Positions 6,108 through 12,504 are shown, counted from the stretch's first letter. The stretch: 12,580 nucleotides of DNA from CAZFCK01 sp964517355 (GCA_964517355.1 CAZFCK010000137.1:1-12580), one strand, 5' to 3'. Program-made: numbers and translations. Notes: a model not told the origin generated them from the sequence alone.

Positions 6108-6269
6108 CTATATATAAGCTAATGTAAGTGGAAAAGTGAAGAACAAAATAACCGCCCCCAAAGTGAAGAAATTGAGCTGAACGTAACGACGCAGGCGGAA
6201 GCGTTGCCGGCCTATGACGGAAATGAGGATAAAAACGCAACGCCAGGCTGTTGCAAGCAATCGCAGCAT
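6108..6269 (-). CDS. Possible small membrane protein (53 residues)
   Basis: A frame from ATG 6269 encodes 53 residues with a hydrophobic stretch near the N-terminus, a basic middle (RQRFRLRRYV) and a second hydrophobic segment (FFTLGAVILFFTFPLTLAYI) at the C-terminus. It lies between the receiver gene and the phytase-like gene, on the same strand. The ribosome site is weak (GAAGCGG close to the ATG). The frame is open further upstream into the phytase-like gene, so it may be only a chance frame. Confidence 0.22.
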   Translation of the reverse strand: MLRLLATAWRCVFILISVIGRQRFRLRRYVQLNFFTLGAVILFFTFPLTLAYI

Positions 6270-6304
6270 ACCGCTTCGTTCCGAAGAGTATGATAAAACC
6301 CCTC

Positions 6305-7336
6305 TCACGGCAAGGGCACAAATCCCAATAACGTGCCTGGATATTTGTCCGTGGCGATGAAAAATCCATTGAGCCCCCCCTGTGAACAAAGCGCCAGGCC
6401 TTCCCAATTGCGTGGAAAAAAACCTTGAGCGAGTTGCACGGGGGGCGTTTTCGCCAAAACAACGCCTTCCGGGTGATATTCAAAACAGAGCAAGCGCTCA
6501 ACACTCTCACTGCGCATGTGTGTCGCGCCTCTGCCGTATTGTTGCGCAATGGGGTCCGGAGCCGGGGCCAGGAGTTTTTTTTCTCCTGGCCAGAAATAAT
6601 TGATGGCCCAGAATCGGTTGGCTGCGTCCACGTCCGTGGCGTCCGTGATGCGGTATTCCACATGAGGGAACGGCACGAGGCGCGGATTCGCAACGGTTCC
6701 CTTGAATAGTGAAAAGACCGAGGCCGCAGGCTGCGGCGACACATTGCGCCCGTTCGCCTCGAAAATGGCCAGCAGCGATTGCGGAGCCAGGCTGAGCGCC
6801 TCGTAACTCATATTGCGCAGATTGAGCGGCGTATCCAAAGGCAGCAAACTCTTGCCGTCAAGAGCGAGTTCGGTCCCACCGTGCGTGAAACGCCCCTGAA
6901 TCAACCAGCCGCGCATGCGGCCCCGAGCGCGCGCTTCAATGAGCAGCCAAGCCGCGTCGCCGCGAACGGCGATCGCCTCAAAGCCTTCATAGCCGGGGAG
7001 GGAGTCGCAGGCCTCAAGCCCCGTCACGGCGATTTCCTCATACGCGAGGGGAGCATTGCTCACGCCATGCACGCGCGAGGCCAGGTCGGGCAAACGTATG
7101 GCGAACAGGCAGGCGGGGAGCCGCCGTTGTTCAGTTTTCCAGTCAGGAAACTGGGGCAGCAGCACGAGGCGCTCCCCGTGCCATGCCAGGCCCGAAATCT
7201 CGGCCTTGGGGTCTTGCAACGCGCCGGAGAGGGGCAGGAAGGTGATGGGCGATTCCAGGACCCGGGCCGCCATCGCAAACGTTGAAATAAAGCACAGGAC
7301 GGCCAGAAGAAGCGCGGAGGGAATCATGGTTTGCAT
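6305..7336 (-). CDS. Exported phytase/esterase-like beta-propeller protein
   Basis: This gene encodes a 343-residue protein with a signal peptide (hydrophobic core about 7-22, likely cut after AMA at 23), so it is probably periplasmic. The body resembles the esterase-like phytase family (PF13449-type). Three spaced blocks repeat an aromatic-Glu pattern typical of its propeller blades: YEGFEAIAV (116-124), SYEALSL (177-183) and NWEGLAL (310-316). FFIATDKYPG follows near the end. Enzymatic activity of this family is poorly defined; phosphatase or esterase action is a guess. ATG 7336 has GAGG five bases upstream; ATG 7327 is an alternative. The frame runs on to 7444 only through repeat B. The gene is divergent from flgE and has no obvious operon partner. 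Confidence 0.75.
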   Translation of the reverse strand: MQTMIPSALLLAVLCFISTFAMAARVLESPITFLPLSGALQDPKAEISGLAWHGERLVLLPQFPDWKTEQRRLPACLFAIRLPDLASRVHGVSNAPLAYEEIAVTGLEACDSLPGYEGFEAIAVRGDAAWLLIEARARGRMRGWLIQGRFTHGGTELALDGKSLLPLDTPLNLRNMSYEALSLAPQSLLAIFEANGRNVSPQPAASVFSLFKGTVANPRLVPFPHVEYRITDATDVDAANRFWAINYFWPGEKKLLAPAPDPIAQQYGRGATHMRSESVERLLCFEYHPEGVVLAKTPPVQLAQGFFPRNWEGLALCSQGGLNGFFIATDKYPGTLLGFVPLP

Positions 7337-7382
7337 TGTCGCCTCGTGGAAGCTTTGTTGTATTGCTCGGTGCGGATAACTA

Positions 7383-7504
7383 AGGAAACGCTGATTAATT
7401 AACTGGATATGCGAGGGGGAAACCCTTAGCGTTGCTGTCGCCATCCGTAAGGCGCGAAACGACCGCGCCTAACGGCTGCCGCTAAAAAGGGTTTCCCCTC
7501 TCGC
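7383..7504. repeat. Repeat family B, copy 1 (long nested hairpin)
   Basis: The first 55 bases match 12526-12580 with one difference. From 7411 the element folds on itself. GCGAGGGGGAAACCCTT pairs with AAGGGTTTCCCCTCTCGC (ending 7504) with one bulged base. TTAGCG pairs with CGCTAA. The tip is CCGTAAGGCGCG (7445-7456) with CGCGCCTAACGG (7464-7475), one mismatch. This gives a ~94-base nested hairpin preceded by an AT-rich arm containing AATTAATT. It could be a mobile-element derivative, a structured RNA or a protein-binding cruciform. Confidence 0.75.
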
Positions 7505-7617
7505 GCTTTCTCTTTCCCAACCTTCTTAATTTTAAGAAGTTAAAATCTATTCGTTGATTTTTTTTGCTTTTTTGCGGAATGGTCTTCTCGAATCGTTATA
7601 TTTTAGAAACAGGACCT

Positions 7618-7688
7618 AATAAATTTTCAGCACCGGGTGATGGGGAGGGCCACGCCATTGGCGGGGCCGGTTATACGTATATTGCCAT
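7618..7688 (+). repeat. Repeat family D, copy 2
   Basis: This segment shares an AT-rich start, the 13-base core CCACGCCATTGGC followed by GGGCC one base later, and an ACGTAT-containing end with 3899-3991, in the same order and strand. Copy 2 lacks a block of about 20 bases present in copy 1. Confidence 0.42.
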
Positions 7689-7767
7689 GGTTTCGAGAGG
7701 AGGCCGCTTTCGACGTTTCTCCGCCTCGAGCATTTTTCAGCATTTTCAAGAAGGGGTCTCTGTTTCT

Positions 7768-7783
7768 TGGCATGATCCCTGCT
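7768..7783 (+). promoter_or_regulatory. Sigma-54 (-24/-12) promoter of flgE
   Basis: TGGCATGATCCCTGCT fits the sigma-54 pattern TGGCAY-N5-TTGCW. The invariant GG (7769-7770) and GC (7781-7782) are separated by exactly ten bases. Transcription would start near 7794, leaving an untranslated leader of about 70 bases before flgE. Sigma-54 control of hook and basal-body genes is well established in many polarly flagellated bacteria. The activator site (FlrC/FleR-like) cannot be picked out. Confidence 0.75.
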
Positions 7784-7865
7784 CTCTTAACGGCGATGGG
7801 AAAAATATTCCATTGAGCCCGTGTCCGGCGGTGCGCATCCGTCAGACGCAGAGAAGGGGGCCAAT

Positions 7866-9374
7866 ATGATATCTTCGCTTTACATAGGCGCCACCGGCAT
7901 GAAAACCCATGCGCGGGGTATGCAGGTTCTTGGAAACAACATCGCCAACGTCAATACCGTCGGCTTTAAGAATTCCAATGCCATTTTCGCCAACCTCATG
8001 AGCCAATACGCGACCACGGACACCTCACGCTCCGTGGGGTATTCGCAAGTGGGCATGGGCTCCAGGCTTCAGGACATTAAAGTCAACTGGAACCAGGGGA
8101 GCTTTGAAACCACCAACAGCATCTGTGATATGGGCATAGCCGGGCTCGGTCTTTTCGGCGTGAAAAACGAAGGAGAGCTGCTCTACACCCGTGCCGGAAA
8201 TTTCCATATCGACAAAGAAGGATACATGGTGGACCCGCACGGATATCGTCTCCAGGGCACTCGCCGCTATGGGGACACCGCCGGCACTTCCGGAGACATC
8301 CGTTTCGAGCCCGACGCCAATGGGCAGATCGTTCTCGATCCGAAAGCCACCACATTGATAAAAAGCTACAACAATCTCGGGTCGGGAGACAAAACCTCCA
8401 GCAACACCAATCCGTTTTTCGCTCTTTCGCAGCAATGGAACGGCAATGCAAGTCCGCCGTTGCAGGAATCCACATACGCCTATTCCACATCGCTGACAAT
8501 TTACGACGAAAACGGAAATTCGCACGAGGTCACCATTTACTTCGACGAGGCCACCAGCTCCAACGCCGCCAAAGGCACGTCGAACTGGGAATTCGTGGTG
8601 GGACTCAATCCCGCGGAGGACGGGCGCGACGCCTTTGCCGGCACGTCCGCCGCCGGAATGCTCATGATGGGCACATTGACCTTCAACAGTGAAGGCCAGC
8701 TGATGAACATGTCGGCTTTCACCAATAACGGAAGCGGCGGCAAGGCTCTGGCCAATTGGGTGCCCAGCGGCTTCAGCGAAGATGGTTTCCCGCTTCTGGA
8801 GGCGACGTTCAGCGATGGAGCCAACGCCTCCATCGGGCTGGATTTGGGGTTGACCAACCAGCAATCGTCCTGGAGTCAGACGGTCTCCAACGCCTCCGCC
8901 GTGGGCAACAAGCCCTCGGTTCTGCCCTACTTCGACGGCAAGCGGGGCGCCACCAGCACGACCAACTACACTGGTTCGTCATCCACCCTGTACAGTTCGC
9001 AGGACGGCTATGCCAAAGGGTTTATGAACACCTTCAGCGTGGATTCCGACGGCACCATCATCGGCAAATTCAGCAACGGCCAGACCCAGGATCTTTGGCA
9101 GGTGAATTTGTACAACTTCACCAACCCCTACGGCCTCAAGGCCGAGGGAAACAATCATTGGAGCGCGACTTCCGCTGCCGGAGCGGAAAAGCGGGGCTTT
9201 GCCGGGGAAGACAACTTCGGCTACATAGCCCAAAACGCCCTTGAACAGTCGAATGTGGAGCTTTCGCGCGAGTTCGTGAACATGATCACCACGCAACGCG
9301 GATTCCAGGCCAACAGCAAGATAATCACCACGTCCGACACTGTGTTGCAAAGCGCTCTGAATATGAAACGCTAG
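7866..9374 (+). CDS. flgE: Flagellar hook protein FlgE
   Basis: This gene encodes the 502-residue subunit of the flagellar hook, the curved joint between rod and filament. It is exported by the flagellar type III apparatus. The N-terminal rod/hook signature is SSLYIGATGMKTHARGMQ followed by LGNNIANVNTVGFK (about 3-35). Next come the GSFETTNSICDMGIAGLGLF block (78-97) and TRAGNFHIDKEGYMVDPHGY (108-127), then a long variable central region rich in Ser, Asn and Gly (D2-type). The C-terminal family domain has NVELSREFVNMITTQRGFQA and ends TVLQSALNMKR. Length is somewhat greater than the enterobacterial hook protein (about 400), as is common in this kind of bacterium. ATG 7866 has AGAAGGGGG just upstream. 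The gene is monocistronic here, driven by a sigma-54 promoter. Its TAG stop is formed at the boundary of a family A repeat. Confidence 0.95.
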   Translation: MISSLYIGATGMKTHARGMQVLGNNIANVNTVGFKNSNAIFANLMSQYATTDTSRSVGYSQVGMGSRLQDIKVNWNQGSFETTNSICDMGIAGLGLFGVKNEGELLYTRAGNFHIDKEGYMVDPHGYRLQGTRRYGDTAGTSGDIRFEPDANGQIVLDPKATTLIKSYNNLGSGDKTSSNTNPFFALSQQWNGNASPPLQESTYAYSTSLTIYDENGNSHEVTIYFDEATSSNAAKGTSNWEFVVGLNPAEDGRDAFAGTSAAGMLMMGTLTFNSEGQLMNMSAFTNNGSGGKALANWVPSGFSEDGFPLLEATFSDGANASIGLDLGLTNQQSSWSQTVSNASAVGNKPSVLPYFDGKRGATSTTNYTGSSSTLYSSQDGYAKGFMNTFSVDSDGTIIGKFSNGQTQDLWQVNLYNFTNPYGLKAEGNNHWSATSAAGAEKRGFAGEDNFGYIAQNALEQSNVELSREFVNMITTQRGFQANSKIITTSDTVLQSALNMKR

Positions 9375-9476
9375 AGCATCTCACGCTTGAAAAGCGCTAG
9401 ATGCTCTTATGCATTTCCCTGGAACAATTGGAAATTGTTTCAGGGGAGAGCCTTGTTTCAAGGCGAAAATGCGCTA
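9372..9476 (+). repeat. Repeat family A, copy 7 (complete, overlaps the flgE stop codon)
   Basis: This complete 105-base element is the best reference copy. TA is at 9372-9373 and 9475-9476. Hairpin 1: AGAGCATCT (9373-9381) with AGATGCTCT (9399-9407), inner CGCTT/AAGCG. Hairpin 2: CCCTGGAACAATT (9417-9429) with AATTGTTTCAGGG (9433-9445). Hairpin 3: GCCTTG (9450-9455) with CAAGGC (9459-9464). Hairpins 2 and 3 are enclosed by GCATTT (9411-9416) with AAATGC (9467-9472). The ends TAGAGCATCT and (reversed) TAGCGCATTT match at eight of ten positions. Hairpin 1 may act as the flgE terminator. Confidence 0.95.
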
Positions 9477-9561
9477 AGGCGATGCCGCAGCATGGTTCCC
9501 GTGTTGGGGGAGCGTGTTGCTTCTGGGAGAATTATTGGTCTCCCGGGCACGGTCATTTGTC

Positions 9562-9591
9562 CTTAAGGCGGCAAAAGTTGCCGCCCTTAAG
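9562..9591. terminator. Hairpin between flgE and the small exported protein gene
   Basis: On the minus strand CTTAAGGGCGGCAA and TTGCCGCCTTAAG form a long stem with a three-base loop, five bases beyond the stop codon of the gene ending at 9597. There is no T run on that side, so it may be a 3'-end stabiliser or a bidirectional terminator for the convergent genes. Confidence 0.55.
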
Positions 9592-9596
9592 CAGCG

Positions 9597-9881
9597 CTAT
9601 TGCGCGGGGGCGTTGTTGGGACCCGTACCGCTTTCCGGTGTATAGAGCTTGCGGGGCGCGGAACTCTCCCGGGGGGCGTCGGCCCCGTTTTGCCCGTATC
9701 CCGGCTGTTGCGAGTTGCGTACCGCATTCCCCACATTGCGCGTCTGTGCGCGCTGGACCTCTTTTTGCGCGCCGCGCACCCCTCCGCCGGCGCCCTTCTC
9801 GGCGGCGCCTCCCCATATGGCGGGCGGTCCTCCGCACAATAAGCTTAGAGCAATCAGGATAACGCCACACCAACGCATCAT
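9597..9881 (-). CDS. Small exported Gly/Ala/Gln-rich protein of unknown function
   Basis: This gene encodes a 94-residue protein with a signal peptide (WCGVILIALSLLC core, likely cut around residues 25-26) and a low-complexity hydrophilic mature part. That part is rich in Gly, Ala, Gln, Asn and Pro and is basic in its middle. No domain or lipobox is evident: Cys16 is preceded by LSLL, which does not fit. ATG 9881 has GAGGTGG just upstream; an ATG at 9878 immediately follows it. A candidate sigma-70 promoter lies about 80 bases upstream. The high-GC sequence also leaves another minus frame open across the same bases (9553-9888), but that frame is Arg-rich and lacks a signal peptide. I do not recognise a family. 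Confidence 0.55.
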   Translation of the reverse strand: MMRWCGVILIALSLLCGGPPAIWGGAAEKGAGGGVRGAQKEVQRAQTRNVGNAVRNSQQPGYGQNGADAPRESSAPRKLYTPESGTGPNNAPAQ

Positions 9882-9961
9882 GGTCCACCTCGCGCGGTAA
9901 TAGTGTCCGGATACTGTGTTTTCAGGCTGCGGTTGCAACCATGGGCCAAGTATTGTGTGAA

Positions 9962-9991
9962 AGTATAGATTGAAAAATCAGTGAAGGGCAA
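9962..9991 (-). promoter_or_regulatory. Candidate sigma-70 promoter of the small exported protein gene
   Basis: On the minus strand TTGCCC (9991-9986) and TATACT (9967-9962) are separated by 18 bases. They match the consensus boxes at four and five of six positions. The predicted leader is about 75 bases long. The rest of 9882-10110 shows no gene. Confidence 0.4.
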
Positions 9992-10110
9992 CATGTCCTC
10001 GGAAAAAGTGTATGCCCTTGGAGCGCCGTTTCGGCAACTTTGACACGCTATCGGCAGACAAATACGATAAGGCGTCGCGAGAATAGGGGATGTGGATGCA
10101 GGCGGGTGCA

Positions 10111-10148
10111 TAAAAGCGCCTCACCCTTGCCGAGGTTGAGGCGCTCTA
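10111..10148 (-). terminator. Terminator hairpin derived from repeat A hairpin 1
   Basis: AGCGCCTCA (10115-10123) pairs with TGAGGCGCT (10137-10145), with further pairs inside after one mismatch, and a TTTTA run follows on the minus strand. The 41 bases at 10108-10148 align without gaps to the hairpin-1 part of repeat A (2216-2256). The AT pairs in the stem are replaced by GC pairs on both arms. The TAG stop of the upstream gene coincides with the TAG that begins the element, as at flgE. Confidence 0.7.
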
Positions 10149-10661
10149 GAATTTTTTGTAATAAACGGTAATGTCCACGGGCTTACTGAGCCGCAGCACG
10201 ACCTTGTAAGCGGCGTAGTTGGTGAGGGCATGCTTATTATATTCGTACAGCTCGCGCAGGATGGAAAACAGTTTTCCCTCGTCGGGAAATTTGTCGGCGA
10301 GTTCCTGCAGCTTTTCTCCGGTGGTGTTCATCCTTCCTTCAAATGTCAGTTCGGTCTTGAAATCCTTGTCCGGAGAAAACATAAATTCCACAAGCGTGAA
10401 GCCCAGGGTTTCAAGGACAAACTTATAGCGCATGATGCGGTCTTCCAACTCAACAACTTCCGGATCGCGCGGGAAATCCTGTTCCGGCTCTTGAACGCCG
10501 TTGACCACGGCGGCAGCGGTGCTGTTGGTCGGCTGGGGCGTTACCACTATTTGCTGTTTGGTCTCGGTGGCGTGTTGTGCCGCGGCAAAACAAAGGGGAC
10601 AACACGGCAACGCCATGCTGCACGCAAGCAAAAAGGATATGAAGAGCTTGTGCAAGGCCAT
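10146..10661 (-). CDS. Exported protein of unknown function
   Basis: This gene encodes a 171-residue protein with a clear signal peptide (FISFLLACSMALPCCPLC core, likely cut near residue 26 at FA-AAQ), so it is periplasmic or exported. A low-complexity Thr/Ala/Gln linker (about 28-60) leads to a compact acidic domain (about 66-171). That domain has a helical start (VVELEDRIMRYKFVLETLGF), a middle with FKTELTFEGRMN and a C-terminal strand VDITVYYKKF. I do not recognise the family and see no catalytic or metal-binding pattern. ATG 10661 has AAGGA upstream at a somewhat long spacing; the frame from 10700 adds 13 residues with no support. The gene is divergent from the S1 protein gene and ends in a hairpin terminator that overlaps its stop codon. 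Confidence 0.7.
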   Translation of the reverse strand: MALHKLFISFLLACSMALPCCPLCFAAAQHATETKQQIVVTPQPTNSTAAAVVNGVQEPEQDFPRDPEVVELEDRIMRYKFVLETLGFTLVEFMFSPDKDFKTELTFEGRMNTTGEKLQELADKFPDEGKLFSILRELYEYNKHALTNYAAYKVVLRLSKPVDITVYYKKF

Positions 10662-10751
10662 GATGAACGTCCTTGAAAAAAACGGTGCGTAAACGGGCAA
10701 AAGAGGCCGGCAAAGGGCTTGTCGCGCCTCTCACGACAAAAAGCTAGAAAT

Positions 10752-10781
10752 ACTCTAAAACTAATGACGGTTTTTTTGCAA
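10752..10781 (-). promoter_or_regulatory. Candidate sigma-70 promoter of the unknown exported protein gene
   Basis: On the minus strand TTGCAA (10781-10776) and TAGAGT (10757-10752) are separated by 18 bases, giving a leader of about 85 bases. Both boxes are only fair matches. I could not pick a promoter for the divergent S1 gene from the same 244-base gap. Confidence 0.28.
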
Positions 10782-10905
10782 GAGCTTTTTGCGTGAGATT
10801 GGCCCATGCTGCTGGACACTTGGCCTGCCCGCTGCTATTGGCCTTCCGGAGTTACAGCCTGATGGGGCTGTCTGGGAAACGAACGCTTTTTTGCAGGAGC
10901 AAAAC

Positions 10906-12390
10906 ATGACCGATCAAAACAGGGAGCAGAACGCGGCAACGGAAGAAGAAAGCTTTGCCGCGATGCTGGAGGCCTCGGAAGCCGGTGGCCAAGCCAACCT
11001 CAAGGTTGGGGACAAAGTCCGCGGCGCCGTTATCGCCGTGACCAACGATAGTGTTTTCATAGACGCGGGGGCGAAAATCGACGGCGTGGCGGACAAGGAA
11101 GAGCTGCTCGACGCCGCCGGGGAATTTCCCTACGCCGTGGGCGACGAGGTGGAACTTTTCGTCGTGCGCCTTGGTGGCGGGGAACTGCGCCTTTCCAAGG
11201 CTTTGTCCGGCGAAGGGGGAGCGGCCATGCTGGCGGAGGCCTTTGAAAGCAAGCTTCCTGTCCAGGGCAGAATCAAGGGGACCTGTAAGGGCGGGTTCAA
11301 CGTTCAGGTTATGGGCCGAAGAGCGTTTTGCCCCATTTCGCAAATCGATACCCAATATGTGGAAGACCCCGAAATATATGTGGGACAGGAATACAGCTTT
11401 ACAATCGTCACGTTTGAGGAAAACGGGCGTAATATCGTGGTTTCCAGGCGCAAGTTGCTGGAAGTGGAACAGCAGGAAGCCGTGTTGAAATTTCAGGAAG
11501 AAGTGAACACCGGCGATGTAATGACCGGGAAAGTCGTGCGTATCAAGCCCTTTGGCGTGTTTGTGGAATTGATGCCCGGCGTGGAGGGCATGGTGCACGT
11601 GTCCGAACTGGGCTGGAGCCGGGTGGCGCAGCCGCAGGATGTCGTCAGAGAGGGCGAGGAGCTGACCGTCAAGGTCATTTCCGTGGAAAAAGACGCCAAG
11701 CGCAAGGGCTTGCGCATTGCCCTCTCCGTGAAGCAGGCCCAGGATGACCCCTGGATCAAGGCGGGAGAACTCTTCGCCCCCGGCGATGTGGTGGACGGAA
11801 CAGTGATCCGGTGCGCCCCTTTTGGGGCGTTTGTGGAAATCGCCCCCGGCATTGAGGGCCTGGTGCATATCAGCGAACTTTCCTATGCGCGCCGCGTGCT
11901 CAAGCCCGAGGAAATCGTCAATCCCGGCGATGCCGTGCAAGTGCTCGTGAAAGAAGTGGATCTGGAGCAAAAACGCATCGGCCTGAGCTTGCGTGAGGTC
12001 CAGGGCGATCCCTGGAGCACGGCCCATGAACGTTACGCCCCCGGCTCAGTGGTCACCGGGATCGTGGAGAAGCGCGAACAATTCGGTTTGTTTGTGAATC
12101 TGGAGCCCGGGATTACGGGGCTCATGCCCAAGTCATTGCTTTCCAAGGCGGAAGACCCCGCGGCTCTGGAGGCTGTGAAGCCTGGCGAGCAAGTGCAGGT
12201 CCGCGTGGAAGCCTTGGATCAGGATGCGCGCAAAGCGACCCTGGCGCCTCTTTCACTTCGAGAGGAAGAAAGCGGGGATTGGCGCAAGGAGATGCCCGCC
12301 GTGGTCCAGGATAACGGCGGTTCCAGTTCCACGGGGCTGAACCTGGGCGATATGTTCCAGGAAGCCCTGGCCAAAAAAAAGAAAAAATAG
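10906..12390 (+). CDS. Ribosomal protein S1-family protein with five S1 domains
   Basis: This gene encodes a 494-residue cytoplasmic RNA-binding protein made of five S1 (OB-fold) domains, at about 34-104, 115-185, 200-278, 289-362 and 377-450. Domains 3-5 carry the usual signature, for example FGVFVELMPGVEGMVHVSEL and FGAFVEIAPGIEGLVHISEL. Domain 2 has GGFNVQVMGRRAFCPISQID, typical of the second S1 domain. S1 proteins bind mRNA and help deliver it to the 30S subunit. Classical S1 has six domains and about 550-580 residues, so this five-domain form may be the main S1 or a second, shorter paralogue; for that reason I give no symbol. ATG 10906 has AGGAG seven bases upstream; the frame extends to 10789 without a ribosome site. 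The protein ends in five lysines. A strong terminator follows 34 bases later. Confidence 0.85.
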   Translation: MTDQNREQNAATEEESFAAMLEASEAGGQANLKVGDKVRGAVIAVTNDSVFIDAGAKIDGVADKEELLDAAGEFPYAVGDEVELFVVRLGGGELRLSKALSGEGGAAMLAEAFESKLPVQGRIKGTCKGGFNVQVMGRRAFCPISQIDTQYVEDPEIYVGQEYSFTIVTFEENGRNIVVSRRKLLEVEQQEAVLKFQEEVNTGDVMTGKVVRIKPFGVFVELMPGVEGMVHVSELGWSRVAQPQDVVREGEELTVKVISVEKDAKRKGLRIALSVKQAQDDPWIKAGELFAPGDVVDGTVIRCAPFGAFVEIAPGIEGLVHISELSYARRVLKPEEIVNPGDAVQVLVKEVDLEQKRIGLSLREVQGDPWSTAHERYAPGSVVTGIVEKREQFGLFVNLEPGITGLMPKSLLSKAEDPAALEAVKPGEQVQVRVEALDQDARKATLAPLSLREEESGDWRKEMPAVVQDNGGSSSTGLNLGDMFQEALAKKKKK

Positions 12391-12423
12391 CCTGCGCGCC
12401 TTGTGGGGCGATGCAATAGTTAT

Positions 12424-12469
12424 GGAGCATCTTGACCTTGAATAGGGTTGGGATGCTCTAGTTTTTTTT
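12424..12469 (+). terminator. Strong rho-independent terminator after the S1 gene, related to repeat A hairpin 1
   Basis: The arms GAGCATCTTGACCTT (12425-12439) and AGGGTTGGGATGCTC (12444-12458) pair along all 15 positions when G-U pairs are allowed (four of them), around a GAAT loop. Eight Ts follow at 12462-12469. The outer arms GAGCATC/GATGCTC and the TA at both edges are those of repeat A hairpin 1; the inner stem is different. Confidence 0.85.
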
Positions 12470-12504
12470 CGATATAGAATCATGTTATAGCAGTATAATT
12501 GTAG

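Larger units (their letters stand above)
7337..7865. other. Divergent intergenic region: repeat B, repeat D and the flgE promoter
   Basis: This 529-base gap separates the phytase-like and flgE genes. It contains repeat B (7383-7504), a short perfect hairpin CTTCTTAA/TTAAGAAG (7522-7539), an AT-rich stretch (7540-7630), repeat D copy 2 (7618-7688) and a sigma-54 promoter (7768-7783). A 101-codon frame across 7564-7869 begins with TTG, lacks a ribosome site and shows no protein character, so I do not call it. Confidence 0.6.

Noticed and set aside
6049..6744. 231-codon minus-strand frame overlapping the phytase-like gene
   Set aside because: It lies mostly in another frame of a well-supported gene on the same strand; rich in Arg, Ser and Trp, and without a domain pattern.
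7564..7869. 101-codon frame just before flgE
   Set aside because: It starts with TTG, has no ribosome site, spans the sigma-54 promoter and overlaps the flgE start.
9553..9888. 111-codon minus-strand frame overlapping the small exported protein
   Set aside because: It is Arg-rich without a signal peptide, typical of an off-frame reading in GC-rich DNA; the overlapping frame with a signal peptide and ribosome site is preferred.
10821..10836. Sigma-54-like box TGGCCTGCCCGCTGCT upstream of the S1 gene
   Set aside because: The GG-N10-GC spacing fits, but the -24 box is TGGCCT instead of TGGCAC/T, and a sigma-54 promoter on a translation gene is unlikely; probably chance in GC-rich DNA.
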